DNA of 64,000 nt from Dactylellina haptotyla (taxonomy: Eukaryota; Ascomycota; Orbiliomycetes; Orbiliales; Orbiliaceae): positions 930,001 through 994,000 of the forward strand of contig CM062382.1 of the NCBI GenBank assembly GCA_031310005.1. Reading direction: 5' to 3'. This document shows, one piece after another, positions 53,075-64,000 of the stretch. Both the position numbers and the translations under genes were made by a program. Within the stretch, counting starts at the first letter, position 1; each line of letters begins with the position of its first letter. Below the pieces are notes generated by a model. That model worked only from the letters and a program-made list of their open reading frames with translations. It was not told the origin of the DNA and did no database searches.

Positions 53075-54172
53075 ATGTCCCGTCTCTTCGAAACCCTCCC
53101 GCCGAACTTCAACGCACCCGGCGCCAAAGCCGCCTGCTCCCTCGTCTCGCCGCCCCGCACCCCGCCATTGGAAACCGGCGTCGCAAACAGCGAGTCAATC
53201 CTCGACCTGGCAGTCCACGTCCTCGCCACGGAAGCCGCATCTTTATCCTTCCTGACAAGACTGTACACCTCCAGCCCCACCGCTCGCACCTCCTTCGTCC
53301 GCTCGGTCCAATGCATCGTCAACTCGTTAAACAACCACGGCAAAGTTGTGTTCAGCGGTATGGGTAAAAGCGGCAAGATTGCGCAAAAGATGGTAGCAAC
53401 AATGAACAGTCTCGGACTCATGAGCTTCTTCCTCCACCCGACTGAAGCAATGCACGGCGACATGGGTATAATCCGCCCCCAAGACGTGCTGGTGCTAGTA
53501 TCATACTCCGGCTCTACCGTCGAACTGGTCAAGATCCTATCACACCTTTCCCCACAGACGGCGGTTATAGCGATGACAGCGCATGCGTCTGTAGCTGGGT
53601 GTCCGCTTACCGCGGGTAACGAGAATGCGATATTGTTACCGACACCGATACACGAGAAGGAGGAGGTTACCTTTGGCGTTTCGGCACCGACGACGTCGAC
53701 GACGGTTACGATTGCGCTTGGGGATGCACTGGCGTTAGCGGTGGCAGATACGATGCATCATATCGAGGGGAGGAGGACGCAGGATGTGTTCCATTCGTTT
53801 CATCCGGGAGGGGCGATCGGTGGGAGTAAGAAGGTTTTGGCGGATTGGGCGGTTCTAGAAGGGGATATGCCGGTTTTGGAGAGCCTAGAAGGGAAGAAAG
53901 TGGCGGATTGTTTGATGATGGCGTTTAGGTCGAAGGATGGGTGGATACGGTTAGTTGATGGGGTTATTCCACCGAGAAGGTTGAAAGCGGTTGACACACC
54001 TGATGCTTCGTTAACGGCAGCGGGTGTTGTGGTGCCGAGGGAGCAGTGGGTGGTGCTCGATGGGGCACTGAAGATCACCGATGCGAGGAACCTAGTGAAG
54101 CCAGGGCAGGTTATATCTGTGCAACTTGCGGGAGGTTGTATGGGGTTTGTGGAGAGTGATGATCTTTTTTAA
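53075..54172 (+). CDS. SIS-domain sugar-phosphate isomerase, KpsF/GutQ/KdsD-like
   Basis: Intronless frame of 365 aa. The SIS domain (about residues 88-220) has GMGKSGKIAQK, HPTEAMHGDMG and SYSGST, the motifs used by arabinose-5-phosphate isomerases of the KpsF/GutQ/KdsD group to hold the phosphate and act on the sugar. FHPGGAIG after the domain is also typical of that group. Bacterial enzymes then have two CBS domains. Here the last 120 residues (KVADCLMMAFRSKDGW, LKAVDTPDASLTAAG) keep traces of that arrangement but are shortened and lack the ALGR start. Fungi do not make Kdo, so the physiological substrate is unclear. Bacterial origin by ancient transfer is possible but not tested. Confidence 0.85.
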   Translation: MSRLFETLPPNFNAPGAKAACSLVSPPRTPPLETGVANSESILDLAVHVLATEAASLSFLTRLYTSSPTARTSFVRSVQCIVNSLNNHGKVVFSGMGKSGKIAQKMVATMNSLGLMSFFLHPTEAMHGDMGIIRPQDVLVLVSYSGSTVELVKILSHLSPQTAVIAMTAHASVAGCPLTAGNENAILLPTPIHEKEEVTFGVSAPTTSTTVTIALGDALALAVADTMHHIEGRRTQDVFHSFHPGGAIGGSKKVLADWAVLEGDMPVLESLEGKKVADCLMMAFRSKDGWIRLVDGVIPPRRLKAVDTPDASLTAAGVVVPREQWVVLDGALKITDARNLVKPGQVISVQLAGGCMGFVESDDLF

Positions 54173-54414
54173 ATCACGCTCTTTAAGGGAACGAAAATTA
54201 CGGTTTTGCTGATTTATCGGTTTGTATATACATACGGCGCATGGGATACCCTGGAGTGGATATATTTGGAATTTTCTCTTCTCACAATAGATTTAGCATG
54301 TGGAGGTTAGCACTCGTTTTGATTGTCTATAGTAGATAAAAATATATAGATAAATTAAAGAAATATCTCTCATCGATTTCAATTGCATCTCTAGATCAGT
54401 AGAGATTACAGCTT

Positions 54415-57400
54415 TTACTCCCACATATTCTCACTTTGTTTCGTCGGTTCCCAATCCGCTTTAGCCTTCTTCCAATCGAATTCCCAGCTCGAGTCGTTAG
54501 CATCAGCGAACTCGAACGGCTGGGCACCGAAATTCACCCTAATCTTCCCGCGGACCTTGGAAGCGCTATAAGTCGGGTAAAACTGACCCGGGTCGACCCT
54601 CCACAGGTTCTGGATGAGTTTCCCGTTCAGGGTGTAAAACGCAACCCTGGCTACAGGATTCACAGCACACCCTAGAGAGGTTCGCGGAGAGTCCTTGATG
54701 TAAGGATTAGTCGCGGGATCGCTTTCCATCGTCGTTCTGCCTCGATACGGCCACCAGAAGTCACTTCTCCCGATTGTGATTCTTCCGTCCTCTGCATCGA
54801 TGTCTATTCTGCAAAAGTCGGTGCTTGCTAGACTTCGGAAGCCGATGCTGTTGCGAATGTCCTTGGGTTCGCTTTTGTTTGTTATTAGTATATATTGGAG
54901 GATAGAGAATATGATAATCGCGACTTACTCTAGGCCTTCAACTTTCACCTCGAAGTAGAAGAATTTATCTACATGCGGCACCGGGTGGTCTGCTCTTAGG
55001 CCGAGAGATCCCTCTTTTTCTAGTATTTGATTAGTCAGATGTTCCTCATTGTCTTTAGGGAAGAGAGAAGTACCGTCAACCCCGACAGACCATTCTAACC
55101 CGTCTTCGGATACTACCGAAGGTTTTGTATTCCCGAAATGGGGACGCTTGTTCATTCGAGTCGGTTTCGCGAAATCGTTAATAGTTGTGGGTATCTTTTG
55201 TTGTAAAGAAGAGATAACTTCTGTATAGTCTCTATATTCTTTCGTATTGGCAGAGAGATAGTCGAAAAGCGTCCACCCGTGCTTATCTCTGAAAGGGTGA
55301 TCAAAGTCCTTTATTAACTGGTCGATGCGGTATTGCTTTTGAGTCGACGAATCCAGGCGAAGCAAGGGCTCGAATAAATCAAATGTAAGTCTCTTCTTCT
55401 CCGCTTTCGACAGGATGTAGGTGAATATCTTATAGCTAATCTCGAGCCTCTGCTCAGGTTTAACAGCGTCTGGTTTATCGCTATCGCAATCGTAACCATC
55501 GATCGCTCTGTAATCGGCTTGCATTTGTCCGGCTGCATGGTCGAGGAGAGAATATAATGATACATCCCTATGATAAATACCCTCGGGATTAATAGCTAGA
55601 ATATGTTCTACCACTTGAGGTCTATGTGACTTTGCTGCCATCTGTAGCGGGATTCGCAAGTCATCGTCCGGTTGGAGTACGAACTGCTTCAAGTCCGTAT
55701 ATTTTCCAATGAGCGCGGTCAACTGCGCAAACACTCTAATAAAGTCGAGCTCGGTGCCGCTACTATATACAGCGATTCGATGGAGTAGTGTCTGTTCACC
55801 AATATCGAGTTCCGTAATCGGGTTGTAACTACTTCCCTCTGCTTGAGCTTTAGTCACTAGCTCTTCATATATAGGAAGGAAGTATTCTGCCATGTGCCAT
55901 TTGCCTTGAGAAAGTGCGAGCGCCAGAGGGGTAGCGCCGTATTTATTTCTTTTGGCGATGTCGATGCCACTTTTCAGTAGTATATCTGCAATGGCAATAT
56001 CGGAGTCTTTATCACCGGGGCCTTCTGCGAGGTGGTGGAAGCAGTTCGCCTCATTGTTGTCAAGCTCCTTAATATCCGCTCCCGATTCGATAAGCAGCTC
56101 GACGCCTTCCTTGAAACCGCCCCGGATCGCATAAGCAAGGACATTCACATCTCGCTCGTCTTTCGCATTTACCAAGCTGTTATCCTTGTCCAAGGAGTTC
56201 ATTTCCATCACCGCCTTGTATATGTCGACTGTGTCCTGCACCCTAGCTCTGTCTTTGGGTCGTGGTTCCTTGAATAAATAATGCAGTAGCGTTCTATCTT
56301 TGTTATCAAGCACGCCGGCCTTCCAAGTGCGGCATCCAAGAATCCGCTTGAATAAAGCGGGACTTCGAATTCTAGCTGCCTGATGGAGGACTGTCCTTTC
56401 CTTTGTTTCTTCAGCCTCGGCTTCGTCTACGGCTTCGTCTTCATCCCTGTCTTGCTGTTCTTCTTCCTCTTCCTCCTCTGATATTTCAAGTTTGGCCCCC
56501 TTTGAGACAAGAATTTCGGCTGACTGTGCGTATTTCGGTACCTTCTCGTCCTCGGTGTTTTTCTTCGACAGATGAACAGCGGTGCGAAGTATCGTGTGCA
56601 GTGGCGGTTCATAAGTCAATTTACCAGCACCGCTAGATACACATCGTTTATTTTTACTAGCTCCGTGGTGCACCAGTCTTTCGAAGGTCTCCGGATATGG
56701 CGCTGCAAGCACAAGCGTGCATTCACCGCCTGGAGAAACCCTCTCGGACAGAGGTTTTGGGGTAGTCCACGCCTCCGGAGACATATCCTCCAGTGCGCTC
56801 TGGAACTTCCTTAGACGGTATTTTCCGTTCTTTTCTTCTTCATCGATTCTGATTTTGAGTAGTTGGCTCAATTCCTCTTCTTCTAACCCAGGGAGAAATA
56901 TATCCAGATCCACCATGAAAAACTTGTTTGCCGAGAATTTGTCAATAATCGCCTTTGCTCGCTCGGTCTTTAGGTTTTTCAACCTCTGTCCGCGATACGA
57001 GCTGGGATCTATTGGCGCCTCTGTATTCGTGCTTTCTTGAAAGGCAATGTCCACCAAGATTGTTAACCCGAACATGGCGGCGACGTGAATCGGTTCCTCG
57101 AATAGTCGGTAGAGGTACTCGTCTTTTGTGCATATCTCGAACTCATCGCCTGTCATGGAACATATGAAGTCACGCTGGAGATTGCAGACGTGCCAGTTTT
57201 CCGGCTGCATGAACGTTTTGAGTTCGGATATAATCTCGGACCACGATTCGTCATCAAGGTTATCCGGAGTCCACCATTTCTGAAGAGCTCGGATGTGGTC
57301 TTGCCACTGCTCGATTTCGTCTCGTAAGTTTGTCTTAGGAGCTCCGTAGACTGTCCATTGTGGTTTCCAGGACATGTATTTATTTTGGAAGTCTTCATTG

Positions 57401-57794
57401 TTAAGAGAGCGCACTGGGGTTCGGGAGATATTTGTTAGAATATCGATCATTTAAATCGAACAGGGAATTGTATTTAATAAATGTGGAACATACGCGCGTT
57501 CAGAGCAATCGACATCCGCGCCTCCTTGTCATCCATAAATCTTCCCACAACTTCGAACTTTGTACCCATTTTTGATACTTTCTGCGTGAAGAAAATATAT
57601 AAATCCCCGACAAGTTCTCTAGGATACTGCGGTAATGGGTTGCAAAGTTCGAGATATCCATTGGAACTTATATAGCAGTGGTTAAACGCGGGGTAGGTCT
57701 CAAAATCATACAATGCTCGAGCTGGCCCCGCGAACTTTCTAAGTACAACCTGGATGCTGGTGTCGTACTCCGCGGGCACACGGGATTTTAACAT
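54415..57794 (-). CDS. Ankyrin-repeat protein with C-terminal SPRY domain
   Basis: Three exons (57494..57794, 54929..57413, 54415..54871) give 1,080 aa. The long middle exon also opens with an ATG at 57450, but an upstream exon from ATG 57794 (MLKSRVPAEYDTSIQ) joins in frame through an 80-nt intron with donor GTATGT and a perfect TTCTAACA branch site, giving ALNALRSLNNEDF. Domains in order: an N-terminal region of about 220 residues without a known fold; ankyrin repeats (about 225-650; AVHLSKKNTE, VLAYAIRGGFKEGVELLIESGADI, TPLALALSQGKWHMAEYFL) with an acidic insertion (SEEEEEEEQQDRDEDE); and a SPRY/B30.2-like domain (LEWSVGVDG, FYFEVKVEG, RNSIGFRS, GRSDFWWPYRG). A protein-interaction scaffold is likely. 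Ends 243 bp from the convergent isomerase gene. Confidence 0.85.
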
Positions 57795-58322
57795 GCTCTA
57801 AGAGCTGAGTTGTGGCATGTTCTTTCCAGAACAAGAGCTTATAACGGCATGCTCGGTATCCCGCTAGCTAAAGATCTCCTCTGTTTACTTAGTTTGAGGG
57901 CTAAACGTTGCAGAATATGTGTGATAAGTACACTTCATGATCTTTTGACCCTGAGGACCAGGTATACAATGCATAGCTAGAGTACGATTCGTGCATATGG
58001 GATAATGAATACACAAAGTAACTCGTTTTGTAGTATGCATATTTCTGGAAATTCTAAAGCCACCTCGACTCAAGCTTGCGCAAGATGGATAGCTTTGGCT
58101 ACAACAGGATTTAACTAACTCTTGCGGTATCTATTTCGTTTTTGATACTTGCAATAAGGTATCGAGTCATGCAGGTTACAAGTCCCGATCCAACACGAAA
58201 AAGTGTTGCGGGATCCGCCAAGACTCGTAACCTTTAACTTCGAGCGAGCATCCATTTGCTCATAACCGCGACACCACTCACGCATCACCTCTACCAATTC
58301 CACACCACCAACGCCGCGAAAG
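57795..58322. promoter_or_regulatory. Divergent promoter region of the ankyrin-SPRY and prp2 genes
   Basis: About 530 bp between start codons. No specific site recognised; no gene seen. Confidence 0.5.
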
Positions 58323-61300
58323 ATGTCGGACCTGCGCTCCTGGGTTTCCGACAGTCTCCTCAAGCTCTCCGGCGCCGCGGACTCCACGGTCATCGATTTC
58401 GTTCTCGCTACTGCGTCATCCTCCAAAACCTCGAGCGGGCTCGCGGACAAACTCTCAAGTTTCATCGATACCGATACATCGTCCACGCGCGCGTTCGCCG
58501 AGGAGCTATACCGACGGACCGGGAAGAAAGGGTCAAGTTCTGCTGTAGGTAGCAATGGAACCTCTTCTTCGCAGGGAAAGAAGCCGGAGAAGAAGAAGTA
58601 TGGGTTTGTGGCGATGGAGGATGACGACGACATGATCAGCATGCCGCCGCCGCCGCCTAGGGAGAAGTCGGACCGAAGTAAGGATAAAGATCGGAGGAGG
58701 AGGGATGGCGATGAGAAGGAGAGTAAAAGGGAGAGGGATCGTGATCGAGATAAAGGGAAAGATAGAGATCGCGACGAGAGGCGGGACCGAGGCAAAGACC
58801 GGGAACGAAGCTCTCGAAAGTCTCGGCGGCGAGATGGTGATGATGACGACGCCTGGGGCGATGTTGAAGTAGACCCTGACGAGTACCCGCAGGAAGAGGA
58901 ATACGAAATGCCACCTTCGAAACGAGCAAGGATAGAAGATGACGCCGACGGGAAACCTGCCATACAAGAAGAGGAGTTGAATGAGGATGAGAAAGCAGAG
59001 CTCGAAAGGCTAAGGGATCTTGAGGAACGTGATGAGTTCGCGGAACGGTTAAAGAAGAAGGACAAAGAACGAACCAATAAGCTGGTGGAGGACCGATCAT
59101 CGACGAAAGAGGGGAAAGATCTCGCGGAAAGGAGACGGTTAGCAGACGACCCTGCTGGGAGAAAGGCGGCTGTTGGAGACCTCCGGCTGCGTTCTCGACA
59201 AGACTATCTACAGAAGCGTGAAGCGGAACGGCTGGCGATTTTCAGGAAAGAGGTCGCTGAAGAACAACAGGAACTTCGTGATAATCCTCTTCTATCCGAG
59301 AAAGAAAAGAAACAATTCGCCGCAAATCTAGAATTATTACGGGTTACTGAAGCACGTCTGCGAATCGACGAGCACCGTGATGGATATGCTCTTCCGGAAG
59401 ACTATATCACAGAGAAGGGCAAGATCGACAGAAAACGCAAGGAAGAAGCCCTCTATAAACGATATGTGGATCGTGATGAGATTGGGCAAGAACGATTTGT
59501 CACTGAACACGAAGAATGGGAAAGAGAGCAACAGGCAAAAGCTAAGGCTCAGATCAATAGGGGCGAGAGAGAAGACGAAGGAGAATACGAGTATGTCTTT
59601 GACGATTCCCAAAAGATCAACTTTCTCATGGAGAACACCCAGGCTGGCACTCCCGCTTCGAAAGAGCAGCGGTTTATTGAAGAACAGCTTAAGGCTGCTG
59701 AGAAGAAGGCTCTTAGCATGGAGGAGACGAGAAAGTCGTTGCCGATCTATGCATTTAGAGATGATTTGCTGGCCGCGGTAGAGCAATATCAGGTTCTCAT
59801 TATCGTTGGAGAAACCGGGTCCGGAAAGACGACCCAGATCCCCCAATATCTCCATGAAGCTGGGTATACCAAAAATGGCCAAAAGGTCGGGTGTACGCAG
59901 CCTCGTCGTGTGGCTGCCATGTCCGTCGCTGCCCGTGTAGCAGACGAAATGGGTGTCAAAATTGGAAAAGAAGTCGGATACTCAATTCGATTTGAAGATC
60001 AAACTAGTGACAAGACGGTCTTGAAATACATGACCGATGGTATGTTGCTCCGAGAGTTCCTTACAGAACCCGATTTGGGCGGCTACTCTGCTCTGATGAT
60101 CGATGAGGCCCACGAGCGTACTCTGCATACCGATATCCTATTTGGTCTAGTCAAGGATATCGCTAGATTTCGACCGGAATTGAAACTTCTGATATCTAGC
60201 GCCACTATGGATGCTCAAAAGTTCGCTGCATACTTTGATGATGCACCAATCTTCAACATCCCTGGTAGAAGATATCCTGTGGATATTCACTATACATCAC
60301 AACCCGAAGCTAATTACCTGCATGCTGCGATCACCACCATCTTTCAGATTCACATCTCTGCGCCAAAAGGAGATATTCTTGTCTTCTTAACCGGACAAGA
60401 TGAGATTGATTCTGCGCAACAGAATTTGGAAGAAACGGCTCGGAAACTCGGAAGCAAGATAAGAGAGCTCATAGTAGCACCAATCTACGCCAATCTCCCC
60501 TCCGAGTTACAATCCAAAATCTTTGAACCGACACCCGAGAACGCCCGTAAAGTTGTCCTCGCAACAAATATCGCAGAAACTTCGATTACAATTGACGGCA
60601 TCGTCTATGTTATCGACCCAGGCTTCGTCAAAGAAAACGTCTACAACCCCAAGTCCGGTATGGAGTCTTTAGTCGTAACTCCGTGCTCTCGTGCTTCTGC
60701 AAACCAGCGAAGTGGTCGAGCAGGACGTGTCGGACCGGGCAAGTGCTTTCGATTATATACCAAATGGGCCTACCAACACGAACTTGATGAGAACACCACG
60801 CCGGAAATCCAGCGGACGAATCTCAACAGCGTTGTGCTGTTACTCAAGAGTTTGGGTATCAACGACCTGATAGGCTTCGATTTCATGGACCCACCACCCG
60901 CGGAAACTCTCATCCGAGCGTTAGAACAGCTTTACGCCCTCGGCGCTCTAAACGACAAGGGCGAGCTAACAAAGGTCGGTCGACAAATGGCCGAATTCCC
61001 CACGGATCCCATGCTTGCAAAAGCAATCCTAGCAGCAGATAAATACGGATGCGTGGAAGAAGTCTTATCGATAATATCTATGCTCGGCGAGGCCTCAGCC
61101 TTATTCTACAGACCTAAAGACAAGAAACTCTACGCGGACCAAGCCAGAAATCGGTTCACTAATAAAGCGGGCGGCGATCACCTGACGTTGCTCAACATCT
61201 GGAACCAATGGGTCGACACGGACTTCTCGTACGTTTGGGCGCGCGAGAATTATCTCCAACACCGCTCTCTCACACGTGCCCGCGACGTCCGCGATCAACT

Positions 61301-61781
61301 TAGCCGTTTGTGCGATCGTGTGGAAGTTACGCTGTCATCGTGCGGCTCTTCAGATCTGGTGCCTATTCAGAAATCCATCACTGCAGGATTCTTCCCAAAC
61401 GCGGCGAGATTACAGAGGGGAGGAGATAGTTACCGCACTGTGAAGAACGCACAGACGGTATACATCCACCCGAGCTCAACGTTATTCGAGGTCAACCCCA
61501 AGTGGGTGATATACTACGAGTTGGTCTTGACGAGTAAGGAGTTTATGAGGAATGCGATGCCGTTGCAGCCGGAGTGGCTAGTTGAGGTGAGTAATGATTT
61601 TCCAAAGTCCCGTGAATTTTTGATTTTTGATTTGTTTTAAAACTCGAGATTGAATGCTAACTATGGATGATTCGGATAGGTGGCACCGCATTATCATAAG
61701 AAGAAGGATTTGGATACCCTTGGTGTGGATAAGAAGATGCCGAAACAGCAGGCACAGCAACAGCCGCCGCAGAAGGCGTAG
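58323..61781 (+). CDS. prp2: Pre-mRNA splicing DEAH-box ATPase Prp2/DHX16
   Basis: Two exons (58323..61586, 61680..61781) give 1,121 aa. The N-terminus [16 protein letters not shown]...DFVLATA matches the DHX16 start. A long charged Arg/Asp/Glu linker (about 100-280) follows. Helicase motifs are present in order: [17 protein letters not shown] (about 497), Ia [18 protein letters not shown] (about 594), III SAT (about 626), [27 protein letters not shown] (about 796). Next come the winged-helix/ratchet/OB regions ([40 protein letters not shown]). Prp2 remodels the activated spliceosome before the first catalytic step. The last intron (donor GTGAGT, acceptor GGATAG) joins LVE to [12 protein letters not shown], the usual end of the family. 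Confidence 0.95.
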
Positions 61782-62234
61782 TTATAAATCTTTAATTTTT
61801 ATAAAATTGGGAAGAAGGGGGAAACTGGAGGATGATAGTTCTTGTATTATAAATATTTTATTTTTCTTTGGTTATACTAGGGGAAGATATGAGGAATACC
61901 AAAACCTTACCGTGGACTGAGAGATACTAAATTTCTCCTACGAATAAAAATATACCTGAGCTGTTCGACTATCGTGAACTAGAAATTTCGCAATCTGAGA
62001 GTGTAAGCGCGGAGTATGTCTTCACAATCAACTAACCGAACCATCAGCAACCTAAACACCGACATCTCACATCTCATATAACATTATATATTCCCGCGCA
62101 TCCTTGTTGAAATCGACTACACCGCAGCGCTCAAACTTTTACTTGCAAACAACGTTAACAAGACATATGCATATGCCGCCCCGCCGGCCCCGCACATAAA
62201 TCACCATCATCGTCATCACAAAATAATATATATA
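61782..62234. other. Intergenic region between prp2 and the YwbE gene
   Basis: About 450 bp; 3' end of prp2 and promoter of the next plus-strand gene. A TATATATATA run lies immediately before the ATG at 62235. No gene seen. Confidence 0.55.
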
Positions 62235-62819
62235 ATGGGCGTCCCCCGCCACGCCGCGATAACACCGAACACCCCGGTCTCCATAATCCTCAAACAAGAC
62301 CAACCCACGGGCCGCCAGGTAACCGGCTTCGTAGCGGAGCTGCTGACCCGCGGCGACCACCCTCGCGGGGTTAAAGTGCGGTTAAAAGACGGCAGGGTGG
62401 GACGGGTACAGAAGATTATAGAGGCTTCTGCTGTTGCGCATGATTCTGGTGGTGGCGCGGGAGGGTTTGAGGTAGCAGGCGCGGAGGGGGGTACAGAGGA
62501 GTTCTCTCCCCGAGGGGGTAGAGGCGGGAGGAGAGGACGGGGGAGGGGTGGGATGCCTAGGGAGAGGGGTTATGAAAGTGCGCCGCGGGATGGAGATGGA
62601 GTCGAGAGGAATGAGGGGACGTATGATCTCACAGCGTTTATAAAGGATGGGAGGAAAGGGAAACGGCGGGGTGGTGCGAGTGGACTACAGCAGGAAGGGA
62701 GCGGTTCATTAGGGGGACTAGATGGTACCAGCGAAGTAGTGGCTAGATGTCCCGTCTGTGGAGATTTTGAGGGTGATGAGAGGGCAGTTCAGCATCATGT
62801 CGAGTGTCATTTTGCTTGA
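62235..62819 (+). CDS. YwbE-domain protein with RG-rich linker and UBZ4-type zinc finger
   Basis: Intronless frame of 194 aa. Residues about 13-62 (VSIILKQDQPTGRQVTGFVA, HPRGVKVRLKDGRVGRVQKI) match the YwbE/DUF2196 domain found in bacteria and fungi. A Gly/Arg-rich stretch (GGRGGRRGRGRGG, about 94-107) follows. The C-terminus has C172-x2-C175-x11-H187-x3-C191, exactly the spacing of the UBZ4 (Rad18-type) ubiquitin-binding zinc finger. The combination suggests a nucleic-acid-associated protein that can bind ubiquitin, but no function is established for YwbE. Tandem with and 450 bp downstream of prp2. Confidence 0.85.
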   Translation: MGVPRHAAITPNTPVSIILKQDQPTGRQVTGFVAELLTRGDHPRGVKVRLKDGRVGRVQKIIEASAVAHDSGGGAGGFEVAGAEGGTEEFSPRGGRGGRRGRGRGGMPRERGYESAPRDGDGVERNEGTYDLTAFIKDGRKGKRRGGASGLQQEGSGSLGGLDGTSEVVARCPVCGDFEGDERAVQHHVECHFA

Positions 62820-63311
62820 TAATTCATATTTTACAAGACTACAGCAGTTTACGATATATAGGTAATTGTGGATATAATGGAAGCGAGCGATCGTGCGTGA
62901 TTCTGAGATCATAATGTATCATAATAGAGCGTTACAATACATCTAATCGTCAAATGACTGTCGTTCCGCATTCGTGATTGTTCATTCATGTGGGTGGGTA
63001 TATATATATAAAATACGGGGAACCCACACGGGGGAGGTTTTCAACGAACAGCGGGAGAGAATCGAAAAAAAAAGTTGTCAAAGCTTTAAAGGTGGTATAC
63101 AAGGCTTGACTGTATATAATAGAGTAAAAACGTGAAATGAAAAGATGCCATGCACTAACATATAAAAACCCTGAAAAGGACACCCCTATAGAGAGAGAAC
63201 CGTAAAAGCTCGATTAAAACGTGAAACACCAGAATGCCTTAATTCTTCCATTATATTGAACACAAAAAAAAGAGAAGAAAAACCAACTATCAAAGATTTT
63301 CCTTTATTTTT
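62820..63311. other. Convergent 3' region of the YwbE and uL16 genes
   Basis: About 490 bp, AT-rich, with a short TATATATATA run at 63000-63009. No gene seen. Confidence 0.6.
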
Positions 63312-64000
63312 TTAAGCTTCGGCTTCAACATCCTGGAAAGCATTTGGGAAACGACGAACGTTGTCCGACAGGCTTCCGCGGTTCGACAAGAACTGAACGT
63401 AGGCACCGTCGGTCTTGACCTTTCCGGCAGCTCTAGCGGCAGCATACTCCTCCCTTCTCAATGGGGTGAAACCCCAGTTCTTGGAAACAATGATCTTCTG
63501 TCGTCCGGGGAACTTGTACTGGGATCTTCGGAGGGCTTCAATGGCGGTGGCGCGGTGGGAGTCACGGGTGCGGACGGACAAGATGATCTGGCCAATGTTG
63601 ACACGGGCGACGGTACCGTTGGGCTTTCCCCAGGCACCACGCATACCGGTTTGCAGTCTATCGGCACCGGCGCAGGACAACATCTTGTTGATACGGATGA
63701 CGTGGAAGGGGTGGCATCGGACACGCATGTGGAAACCGTCCTTTCCGGCAATCTTGACGAGGTACTTGTTGGCGCAGATACGAGCGGCTTCGAGGGCCTC
63801 GGAGCTCAACTGTTCGTACTCGTTGGAGACCTATATGGTATTACTTTGTTTAGTCTTCGTTCTTTGATTTGGTATTCTTTTTTCTTTTCATGAGGTTTAT
63901 AGAGACGTACGAGATGGATACAGAGAGGGAACTCATCGACACCGGCACGCTTTCGTCCAAGATCGAAGATACGGATCTTTGGGTCTGGGACACCACGGTT
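63312..64000 (-). CDS. rpl10: Cytosolic large-subunit ribosomal protein uL16 (RPL10), 5' part outside the window
   Basis: Exons 63312..63830 and 63911..64000 are visible; the gene continues past the window edge. The sequence [19 protein letters not shown], then [56 protein letters not shown] and [10 protein letters not shown], is the uL16/RPL10 protein of the 60S subunit, whose P-site loop is loaded late in ribosome assembly. The protein ends DVEAEA. The intron between IHL and VSNEYEQ has donor GTACGT and acceptor CATATAG. Identification is certain. Confidence 0.96.

Noticed and set aside
58115-59077. 320-codon Ser/Arg-rich minus-strand frame
   Set aside because: It is antisense to the charged N-terminal linker of prp2 and has no independent support.

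Overview
The window is nuclear DNA of a filamentous ascomycete fungus (Pezizomycotina). The evidence is short GT..AG introns (about 50-100 nt) with CTAAC/CTRAY-type branch sites, gene spacing of roughly one gene per 2.5 kb on both strands, and recognisable fungal orthologues: Gyp1, Hrp1, Dpb2, Prp2, mitochondrial bS18m, uL16 and a NASP/Sim3-type histone chaperone. The class cannot be fixed from the sequence alone. No tRNA, rRNA, CRISPR array or intact transposon was seen. Gene models were built by joining reading frames across splice sites; every spliced model given with exon lengths sums to whole codons.

Layout. 1-2.7 kb: two tandem, strongly diverged Ras-type GTPases on the minus strand that share all intron positions. 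4.1-7.6 kb: a large, mostly disordered protein with a Cys/His-rich N-terminus. 8.5-16 kb: a SWIM zinc-finger protein (Sws1/ZSWIM7-like), a small soluble cytochrome b5, two F-box proteins and a DUF7918-like protein. 16.2-20 kb: two mitochondrial genes head to head (a helical-repeat protein and ribosomal protein bS18m). 20.4-27.2 kb: the Rab GAP Gyp1 divergent from the RNA-binding protein Hrp1, which carries an unusual 1,455-nt intron. 28.5-34.2 kb: a membrane-anchored ankyrin-repeat protein interrupted by a perfect 149-bp tandem duplication. 35-41 kb: Dpb2 head to head with the histone chaperone, then a Yippee-domain protein. 42-50 kb: a third F-box protein, a berberine-bridge-type flavoprotein and an unknown acidic protein. 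50-53 kb is gene-poor. 53-64 kb: a KpsF/KdsD-like sugar-phosphate isomerase, an ankyrin-SPRY protein, the spliceosomal helicase Prp2, a YwbE-UBZ4 protein and the 3' part of the uL16 gene.

How the genes relate. Housekeeping genes (Gyp1, Hrp1, Dpb2, NASP-like, Prp2, uL16, bS18m) alternate with lineage-variable genes (Ras paralogues, F-box, ankyrin, DUF7918, flavoprotein). Two head-to-head pairs make functional sense: two mitochondrial proteins over a 342-bp gap, and DNA polymerase epsilon subunit B with an H3-H4 chaperone over a 400-bp gap that contains an ACGCGT (MCB) hexamer.

Most striking observation: in the ankyrin gene, an exact 149-bp tandem duplication breaks the reading frame, but the repeated unit contains a single AGGT. 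Splicing from the GT of one copy to the AG of the next would remove exactly 149 nt and restore the frame. This is the arrangement expected for intron birth by tandem duplication, or alternatively a very recent disabling mutation.
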